From contig NZ_RJRZ01000002.1 in the NCBI RefSeq assembly GCF_003993775.1, positions 310,001 to 374,000 on the forward strand: a stretch of DNA of 64,000 nt, read 5' to 3'. The position numbers were made by a program, and so were the translations under genes. The notes under the pieces were generated by a model. That model was not told where the DNA came from, made no database searches, and worked only from the letters and a program-made list of their open reading frames with translations. Positions 36,466-43,355 of this stretch are shown one piece after another. Numbering within the stretch: position 1 is the stretch's first letter; the number at the start of each line of letters is the position of its first letter. The stretch is from Frigidibacter oleivorans. Lineage in GTDB: Bacteria > Pseudomonadota > Alphaproteobacteria > Rhodobacterales > Rhodobacteraceae.

Positions 36466-37699
36466 CCCCCGCCACCGCCAGCATCGTCGCGAAGGCCGCG
36501 CCGGTCAGTCCGAAGCGCGGGATCAGCAGCAGGTTCAGCACGAAATTCGCCACGAGGCTGGCGAGGTTCAGCGCCAGCACCGTCCGTTCGCGGCGCATCA
36601 TGATCAGGATCACGCCCACCGGCCCGCAGAGGATCGACACCGCCTGCGCCAGCATCAGCAGCCGCAGGGCATCGGCGGCGGGCCGGAACGCCTCGCCGTA
36701 AAGCGACAGATACAGCTCCGCCCCCAGCCCGAAGGTCAGGCAGATCGCCATGCCCACCGCGCCCGAGATCATCGCGCTTTGCGAGATCATCCGCTGCGAT
36801 CCCGCCCGGTCGCCCGAGGCCAGCGCCCGCGACAGCATCGGTCCCAGCACCTGCAGCGCGATGCCGTTCGCGATCAGCGTCAAGTCCGCCGCGCGGCTGG
36901 CCGCGCGATATTGTCCCACCGCCACGTCGCCATCGATCATCCCCAGCAGGATCACGTCGATATTGGTCTGCATGAAGGTCGACAGGCTCGAGGCCAGCAT
37001 CGGCAGCGAGGCCGCGAACCACGCGGCCAGCAGATAGCGCCGGGGTTCGGCATCGGGGGGCAGCGCCTCGCGCGCCGCGCGTCCCATCGCCCGCAGGCTC
37101 AGCGCCAGCAGCGGCAGCATCGCCAGCAGCGAGATCGAGAAGACGAGATTCGCCGACAGCGCCCATCCCGAGGCCCAGACCGCCAGCAGCAGCCCCAGGA
37201 AGATCAGCGGGCGCAGCAGCGATTCCAGCACCTGCGCCTTCAGCACTTGCTGAAAGCCGGCAAGAATCGAGGAGGTGTTCAGGATCGCCGCGTGCAGCAT
37301 CGCGCCCAGCGACACCAGCAGCCAGCCCACGGTCAGGTTGAACAGCCCCGCCCGTTGCAGCACGGCCAGGACGATCGCCGCGACGATACCCGTGGCGAGG
37401 ATGGCGGCGGGGCCGGCGACGAGATAGCCGCGCAGCGCCCCGTGCTGCCCCTGCGCCACGTAGACCGGCAATTCCCGCCCCGCCAGCTGGCCGAAGCCCA
37501 GCCCCAGCACGGTGCCGATCAGCGTGACCCAGGTGAAGGCATAGGTATAGGCGCCGAAGCCCTCGACCCCGATGGCGCGCGAAATCGCGATGGCGCCCAC
37601 GAACTGCAGGCCGAGCCCGGTGAAGCGCAGCAGGAAGGACGCCAGCGTCTTGCGCACGAAGGCGGGCAACAGCGCGGTGAGGCGGTGGATGACAGACAA
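36368..37699 (-). CDS. Wzx/MATE-like polysaccharide flippase
   Basis: This polytopic flippase has about 12 helices and translocates lipid-linked glycan units. Typical Wzx features are FLLRFTGLGLQFVGAIAISRA at the first helix, TNIDVILLGMIDGDVAVGQY, and the repeated polar helices ending LLIPRFGLTGAAFAT. The start is uncertain: no ATG lies at the fold start. TTG 37699 behind GGAGGG gives 443 residues and leaves an 17-bp gap to the divergent glycosyltransferase; ATG 37783 would overlap that gene by 67 bp. The 3' end overlaps the ligase-like gene by 98 bp. Confidence 0.85.
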   Translation of the reverse strand: MSVIHRLTALLPAFVRKTLASFLLRFTGLGLQFVGAIAISRAIGVEGFGAYTYAFTWVTLIGTVLGLGFGQLAGRELPVYVAQGQHGALRGYLVAGPAAILATGIVAAIVLAVLQRAGLFNLTVGWLLVSLGAMLHAAILNTSSILAGFQQVLKAQVLESLLRPLIFLGLLLAVWASGWALSANLVFSISLLAMLPLLALSLRAMGRAAREALPPDAEPRRYLLAAWFAASLPMLASSLSTFMQTNIDVILLGMIDGDVAVGQYRAASRAADLTLIANGIALQVLGPMLSRALASGDRAGSQRMISQSAMISGAVGMAICLTFGLGAELYLSLYGEAFRPAADALRLLMLAQAVSILCGPVGVILIMMRRERTVLALNLASLVANFVLNLLLIPRFGLTGAAFATMLAVAGVRLAQLWVVLRVSGFDPTVWTPLRRRFGRGRG

Positions 37700-37716
37700 A
37701 GGCCCTCCGGCGGGAT

Positions 37717-38838
37717 ATGCCCGAACCGACTTACCCTTCCCCGCCAAGGGTGTTATTTCTGAACCGGCTTCAGGACAAGTCATTCCACGCCGGCAACGGC
37801 ACGACAGCGATAGAGGTTGCCGCATTGCCAGATCCGGATGCGATCCCTGCCGCCGCAGACCCCGTCCCCGCGCTGCCGCCCGACCCGCGCGTGTCGGTCA
37901 TCCTGCCCGTCTACAACCGTGCCGCCAGCCTGGCCCCCGCGCTGGACAGCGTGCTGGCGCAGACGGTGCCCCCGCATGAGGTGATCGTGGTCGATGACGG
38001 ATCGACCGACGGCATCATGGCGGCGCTTGCGCCCTATGCGGGCCGGATCCGGCTGATCCGGCAGGCCAATGCCGGGGTGGCCGCCGCCCGCAACACCGGG
38101 CTCGCCGCCGCCACCGGCGACTGGATCGCCTTTCAGGACAGCGACGATCTGTGGACCCCCGGCCATCTGGCGGCGGTGGCGCGCGACCTCGCGGCGGCGC
38201 CCGCCGATGTGGTCTGCCATCTGGGCGACGTGCACTATCTGGGCGAGGGCTATCGCGAGGGGCTGTTCGCCATCAAGGGGCGACAGTTTCCGCCCGACCG
38301 GGCCGAGCGGGTCGACGATGCGCTGCCGCTGGTGATTTCCGGGATGACGCTGCAGGCGGCGGCGATCCGGGCCGATGTGTTGCGGCGGATGGGCGGTTTC
38401 GACACCGGGATGCGGATGCTGTCGGATACCGCGCTCTTCTGCCTGCTGGCGCTGGAGGGACCGTTCCTCGTGACCGCCGCGCCGATGGCCGACATCATCC
38501 GCCTGCCCGGCGATGGCGACAGCATCACCAGCCTGACGCGCAAGGATCCGGCCTATGCCCGGCAGATGCATTGCCGCTATCTGCAGGCGCTGGCAGCGCG
38601 GCCCCTGTCGCCCGCCCGCCGCGCGCTGGTGGAGCGCATGCTGTCGGGCGCCGAATTCCGGCTGGCGCAGGCGCTGCACCCGGCCGAACCTGCCGATGCG
38701 CGCCGCCTTGCCATCCGCGCCGCACGGCGGCACCCCCGCCCCCTGACGGGATGGGCCAAGGCCCTGCTGGCGCTGCTGTTCGGCCAGCGGGGCTATGCCT
38801 GGGTGCTGGACCGCAGCAGACCCCTCGACCGGAGCTGA
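37717..38838 (+). CDS. family 2 glycosyltransferase
   Basis: This is a GT-A glycosyltransferase of up to 373 residues. The fold starts at about residue 50 with VSVILPVYNRAASLAPALDSV, then VVDDGSTDGI, and ARNTGLAAATGDWIAFQDSD with the DxD-type FQDSDD. The acceptor side includes GGFDTGMRMLSDTALF. ATG 37717 is the only ATG; residues 1-48 are weakly conserved and the real start may be an internal GTG. It is followed after 3 bp by another transferase gene, so the two are co-transcribed. Confidence 0.88.
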   Translation: MPEPTYPSPPRVLFLNRLQDKSFHAGNGTTAIEVAALPDPDAIPAAADPVPALPPDPRVSVILPVYNRAASLAPALDSVLAQTVPPHEVIVVDDGSTDGIMAALAPYAGRIRLIRQANAGVAAARNTGLAAATGDWIAFQDSDDLWTPGHLAAVARDLAAAPADVVCHLGDVHYLGEGYREGLFAIKGRQFPPDRAERVDDALPLVISGMTLQAAAIRADVLRRMGGFDTGMRMLSDTALFCLLALEGPFLVTAAPMADIIRLPGDGDSITSLTRKDPAYARQMHCRYLQALAARPLSPARRALVERMLSGAEFRLAQALHPAEPADARRLAIRAARRHPRPLTGWAKALLALLFGQRGYAWVLDRSRPLDRS

Positions 38839-38841
38839 GAC

Positions 38842-39633
38842 ATGACCCAGGACCTGCGCGACCGGATCTGCATCGTCGTCGCCTCGAACTCGGACGAGGT
38901 GCTGAACCGCAACCTGCTGGCCTCGCCGCTGGTCGCCGCGGGCGTCCCGGTCGAGGTGGTGCGCGGCGCACCGTCGGCCGCGGTGGCCTACAATCGCGGG
39001 CTGGACGCGACGGCGGCGCCGCTGGTCATCTTCGCCCATCATGACGTCTACCTGCCGGCGGGGTGGGAGGCGCGGCTGGCCCGGGCACTGGCGGCGGTCG
39101 AGGCGCGCGACCCGGACTGGGCGCTGATCGGCCCCTATGGCGTGCGCGACGGCGGCGGCCATGTCGGCCATGTCTGGTCCACCAGCCTGGGCCGCGCGCT
39201 CGGCGAACCCCCGGCCGAGCCGCAGCCGGTCGCGAGTTTCGACGAATTGCTGCTGGTCATGCGGCGCGATGCCGGGCTGCGCTTCGACGAGGCGCTGCCG
39301 CTGTGGCATCTCTACGGCACCGACATCGTGCAGGCGGCGCGCGCGGCCGGCCGGGGCGCCTATGTCGCCGACCTGGCCTGCGTGCACAACGATGGCTTCC
39401 ACGGGCGGCTCGGCGCGGATTTCGGCGCGGCCTATGATTTCCTGCGCCGCAAATGGGCGGCGCGGCTGCCGGTCTGGAGCCCGATCGTCCGGGTGGACCG
39501 GTTCGGACTCGGCCTGCCGGCCTATCGGCTGCGGGCCTGGCGATCGCTGGAACGGCGGCGGGCCATGGCGCTCGACCCCGGCAGCGATCCGCGGCTGTTC
39601 GCCCGCCGCTGCGGGTGGGAACCGGCCGTCTGA
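38842..39633 (+). CDS. StrF-like glycosyltransferase family protein
   Basis: This 263-residue protein resembles the short GT-A-like family represented by StrF of streptomycin clusters: IVVASNSDEVLNRNLLAS, AVAYNRGLDATAAPLVIFAH and HDVYLPAGWEARLA. That context places HHD/HDV where GT2 proteins have the DxD. The C-half has a conserved IGPYGVRDGGGHVGHVW and VHNDGFHGR. It starts 3 bp after the upstream transferase and should add a sugar to the same repeat unit or glycolipid. No membrane helix. Confidence 0.8.
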   Translation: MTQDLRDRICIVVASNSDEVLNRNLLASPLVAAGVPVEVVRGAPSAAVAYNRGLDATAAPLVIFAHHDVYLPAGWEARLARALAAVEARDPDWALIGPYGVRDGGGHVGHVWSTSLGRALGEPPAEPQPVASFDELLLVMRRDAGLRFDEALPLWHLYGTDIVQAARAAGRGAYVADLACVHNDGFHGRLGADFGAAYDFLRRKWAARLPVWSPIVRVDRFGLGLPAYRLRAWRSLERRRAMALDPGSDPRLFARRCGWEPAV

Positions 39634-39849
39634 CCCACCGCCCGGCCCGGCTGCCTGGCCCGGTAGGGCCGGCGGGGACAGCGCCTGTTTTCTGCGACGC
39701 CGCATTCCCGCCGCAACTCGATCCGACTGCCCCAAAATGGCCCGAAACCTTTCGGAATGCCGCCATTTGCGCCCGTCAACCTGAACGTGCGGGCTGCCCG
39801 GACACTTGCGGCGGGCGCCCGACCTGGGGACGGACGTGGGGACGGACGG

Positions 39850-41835
39850 ATGACGACACTTGCCGGGGGGCGGCCTGCCACCGCCACGGCCTATGGCGCC
39901 GCGTTGTCCGCGGCGCGATCCAGCCTGATCGCGGTCGCGGGGTTCAGCCTGGTGATCAACCTGCTGATGCTGACCGGCTCGATCTACATGCTGCAGGTCT
40001 ATGATCGCGTGCTGACCTCGGGCTCGGTCCCGACGCTGGCGGGACTGTTCCTGATCGTGGTCGTCCTCTACCTGTTCCTCGCCTTCTACGATTTCCTGCG
40101 GTCGCGGGTGATGTCGCGGCTGGCGACGCGGCTGGACGTGGCCGCGGCCGAACCGGCGCTGCTGGCCTGGGTCGATGCGCGGCGCGGGCCCGGCGGCGGC
40201 GATGCGGGCGGGCGGCCCCTGCGCGACCTCGACACCGTGCGCGGCTTCGTCGGCAGCCCGGTCGCATCCGGCCTTTTCGACCTGCCCTTCGCGCCGGTCT
40301 ACCTTGCCGTGCTGTTCCTGCTGCATCCCTGGCTGGGCTGGCTGACGCTGGCGGGCGGGGCGGTCGCGGCGCTGATCGCGCTGGCGAACCGGGCGCTGTC
40401 GAACCGCTCCATCGCCCGCGCCGTGGCGGCGGAAACCGCCGAACGCGACTTTGCCGACCAGTGCTGGCGCGGGGCCGAACCCGCGCGCGCGATGGGGATG
40501 CAGGACCGGCTGGCCCAGCACTGGTCCGTGCTGCGCCGCAAGGCGCTGGCCGAAACCCAGCGGGGCAGCGACGCGGCCGAGGTGCTGTCGGCGGCCTCGC
40601 GCGCCTTCCGGATGCTGCTGCAATCGGCGATCCTGACGCTGGGTGCCTTCCTTGTGCTGCGGCAAGAGATGTCGGCGGGCGCCATCGTCGCCTCGTCGAT
40701 CCTGTCGGGGCGGGCGCTGGCGCCGGTGGACCAGATCACCGGCCAGTGGCGCAGCATCGGCGCCGCCGCCGCCGCGCATCGCCGGCTGCGCGACCTGTTC
40801 GCCGCGCTGCCCGACCTGCCGCGCGCCATCCAGCTGCCGCCGCCTGCCGGCGCGCTGCAGGTGGACCGGCTGGTGAAGCTGGGCCTGGCCGGCGCCACCG
40901 GCGAGCGGCGGCGGATCCTGAACGATGTCAGCTTCGCGCTGGAACCGGGCGAGGGTCTTGGCGTCATCGGGCCGAGCGCATCGGGCAAATCGACGCTGGC
41001 CCGGCTGCTGGTGGGCGCCTGGACCGCCGATCAGGGCGAGATCCGGCTGGACGGCGCGACGGCGGATCAATGGGCGCCCGCGGCGCTCGGCCGGCATGTG
41101 GGCTATCTGCCGCAGACGGTGGAACTGCTGCCCGGCACGCTGCGCGACAACATCGCCCGCTTCGATCCGGCGGCGCGGGATGCCGATGTGATCGCCGCGG
41201 CGCGTCTGGCCGGGGTGCACGAGATGATCCTGTCGCTGCCGCAGGGCTATGCCACGCAGGTCGGGGCGCAGGGCGCGGGCGGGGGCGCACCGCTGTCGGG
41301 CGGGCAGGTCCAGCGCATCGGTCTGGCCCGGGCGATCTTCGGCCTGCCGAAGCTGGTGGTGCTGGACGAACCCAACGCCAATCTCGACATGGCCGGGGAC
41401 GAGGCGCTGACCGCCGCCATCACCGAACTTCGGGCCCGCGGCTCGATCGTCATCGTGATGGCGCACCGGCCGAGCGCGCTGGCCGCCGTCAACCGCATCC
41501 TGCTGCTGCGCAACGGGGCTGTGGCGCGCTTCGGCCCGAAGGACGAGGTGCTGGCGCCCTCGGTCCGCGGACGGATGGCGACGCAATCTGCGGGCGCGGC
41601 GACCCCGCCTGTGGCCGGCGAGCCCGCGATCCCCGCTGCGCTGCGGGCGCGCCAGGTGCCGGCGATGCCGCATGCTGCCGCGCCGGCCGCGAATGCGCCG
41701 GTGGCCCCGGCCGTCGCGCCGGAACCGGCAGGGCCGAGCCCGATGACCGGGGGCCGCGTCGCGGCCAAGCTGGCGCGGCTCGCCGCTGCCCCCGACCGTC
41801 CCGCCGCGGCGGGCGACCTGACGCGGGGGGGCTGA
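39850..41835 (+). CDS. type I secretion ABC transporter (PrtD-like)
   Basis: This 661-residue exporter has a transmembrane domain (about residues 25-300: FSLVINLLMLTGSIYMLQVYD and LFLIVVVLYLFLAFYDFL) fused to a C-terminal ATPase with Walker A GPSASGKSTLARLL, signature LSGGQVQRIGLARAI and Walker B LVVLDEPNANLD. The NANLD in place of SALD is typical of PrtD-type protein exporters. There is no peptidase C39 domain. A Pro/Ala tail of about 80 residues follows the ATPase. ATG 39850 is chosen over 39757. The adaptor gene follows after 3 bp. Confidence 0.92.
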   Translation: MTTLAGGRPATATAYGAALSAARSSLIAVAGFSLVINLLMLTGSIYMLQVYDRVLTSGSVPTLAGLFLIVVVLYLFLAFYDFLRSRVMSRLATRLDVAAAEPALLAWVDARRGPGGGDAGGRPLRDLDTVRGFVGSPVASGLFDLPFAPVYLAVLFLLHPWLGWLTLAGGAVAALIALANRALSNRSIARAVAAETAERDFADQCWRGAEPARAMGMQDRLAQHWSVLRRKALAETQRGSDAAEVLSAASRAFRMLLQSAILTLGAFLVLRQEMSAGAIVASSILSGRALAPVDQITGQWRSIGAAAAAHRRLRDLFAALPDLPRAIQLPPPAGALQVDRLVKLGLAGATGERRRILNDVSFALEPGEGLGVIGPSASGKSTLARLLVGAWTADQGEIRLDGATADQWAPAALGRHVGYLPQTVELLPGTLRDNIARFDPAARDADVIAAARLAGVHEMILSLPQGYATQVGAQGAGGGAPLSGGQVQRIGLARAIFGLPKLVVLDEPNANLDMAGDEALTAAITELRARGSIVIVMAHRPSALAAVNRILLLRNGAVARFGPKDEVLAPSVRGRMATQSAGAATPPVAGEPAIPAALRARQVPAMPHAAAPAANAPVAPAVAPEPAGPSPMTGGRVAAKLARLAAAPDRPAAAGDLTRGG

Positions 41836-41838
41836 TCC

Positions 41839-43212
41839 ATGGGGGCCGAAGCGAACCTGTCGCTGGACACGCTGCGATCCGCCGCCTTGGCCTTGCCGCG
41901 CGGATCTGCGACGACCCGCGAGGATGTGGGGCTGAAGACCGGGCTGCGCCTGCCGCTGATGCTGGGCGCGGTGGGGTCGGTGCTGCTGTTGGGCGCGCTG
42001 GTCGGCTGGGCCGCCGTGACGCCGATCGGCAGCGCCGTCATCGCCTCCGGTCAGGCGGTGGTGCGCGGCCAGCCGAAACTGGTGCAAAGCCTCGACGGCG
42101 GCATCGTCGCCGCCATCGAGGTGGCGAATGGCGCGCGGGTGGCGCGGGGCGATCTGCTGCTGCGGCTGGACCCGACGCTGCTGGCCGTCAACCTCGACAT
42201 CGCGCGTGGCCGGCTGGCCGAGGCGCTGGCCTGGCGCGCACGGCTCGAGGCGGAACAGCAGGGGCTGGCGTCGCTGCGTTTCGTCTATGCGGCGCTGCCC
42301 TTCGCCCTGCCCGACACCGCGCGGGCCGAGGCCGGCCAGACCCGCATCTTCGAGGCGCGCCGCATCCTTCTGTCGGGACAAGAGGCGCAGGGCCGCGAAA
42401 AGGTCGCGCAGCTGGACAACCAGATCGCCGGGGCCGAGGGGCAGCTTGCCGCGACGCGCGAACGGCTGTCGCTGCTGGACAGCGAACTGGCGGATTTCCG
42501 GCGGCTGAAGGACCAGGGTCTGGTCCGCGACAGCCAGGTGAAGGAACTGCAGCGCGACCGGGCCGAGGTCGCGGGCGAGATCGCCGCCCTTCAGGCCGAG
42601 GCGGCGCGCCTTGCCAACGCTCTGCGCGATGCCGAACTGACCACCCTGCAGGACCGGCGCAGCTTTACCGAACAGGTGGTGACCGAACTGCGCGAGGTGA
42701 CGGCCGAGATCGAGGAACTGACCATCGAGATCGTGACGACGATGGCGCAGCTCGACCGGGTCGAGATCCGCGCCCCCGCCGACGGGGTGGTGCATGAACT
42801 GGCGGCCACGACCATCGGCGGCGTCATCGCGCCCGGGGCCACCATCCTGCAGATCATCCCGCTGGACGAGGGGGTGGAGTTCGAGCTTCAGGTCGATCCG
42901 CGCCGCATCGACGAGGTCTGGCCGGGCCAGCCGGCGCAGCTGGCCATCGCTTCGCTGGACAGCCGCGACATGCCGAAACTCGCTGCCACCGTGGCCTCGG
43001 TGGCACCCGCCTCGGTGCGCGATCCCGTGTCCGACCGGGCCTTCTACCGTGTCACGCTGGAGGTGCCGCCCGGGGAACTGGCCCGGCTCGACGGCGTGTC
43101 GCTGGTGCCGGGGATGCCGGCCGAGGCCTTCCTCGAAACCGGCAGCCATACCGTGCTGTCCTACCTGCTCGATCCGCTGGCCAGCCAGCTGGATCGGGCC
43201 TTCCGGGAGTAA
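41839..43212 (+). CDS. type I secretion periplasmic adaptor (HlyD family)
   Basis: This 457-residue adaptor links the ABC exporter to a TolC-like channel. One N-terminal helix (LPLMLGAVGSVLLLGALVGW) is followed by VIASGQAVVRGQPKLVQSLDGG and IVAAIEVANGARVARGDLLLRL, the lipoyl/HlyD signature. A long coiled-coil (about residues 110-310) leads to a second half-lipoyl (VEIRAPADGVVHELA) and the C-terminal beta-barrel. The outer-membrane component is not in the window. The next gene downstream encodes the likely secreted substrate. Confidence 0.94.
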   Translation: MGAEANLSLDTLRSAALALPRGSATTREDVGLKTGLRLPLMLGAVGSVLLLGALVGWAAVTPIGSAVIASGQAVVRGQPKLVQSLDGGIVAAIEVANGARVARGDLLLRLDPTLLAVNLDIARGRLAEALAWRARLEAEQQGLASLRFVYAALPFALPDTARAEAGQTRIFEARRILLSGQEAQGREKVAQLDNQIAGAEGQLAATRERLSLLDSELADFRRLKDQGLVRDSQVKELQRDRAEVAGEIAALQAEAARLANALRDAELTTLQDRRSFTEQVVTELREVTAEIEELTIEIVTTMAQLDRVEIRAPADGVVHELAATTIGGVIAPGATILQIIPLDEGVEFELQVDPRRIDEVWPGQPAQLAIASLDSRDMPKLAATVASVAPASVRDPVSDRAFYRVTLEVPPGELARLDGVSLVPGMPAEAFLETGSHTVLSYLLDPLASQLDRAFRE

Positions 43213-43355
43213 GGCGCAGATGATTTGTGCCCGTCCTCCGCATTTCCGCCGCCTTCCGGCCCGCCCGCTGCCCGCTTGCCGTGGCATCCATCGGCGGAGT
43301 TCGGCGGGCGTAACCGAATCCGGTCAGTCCGCGCGACCCCGAGGAGCTTGATCCA

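Noticed and set aside
37780-43287. Open frame of about 1835 codons on the minus strand opposite the glycosyltransferase and type I secretion genes
   Set aside because: Composition is Arg/Gln/His/Pro-rich with no recognisable domain, and the + strand genes there are clear family members.
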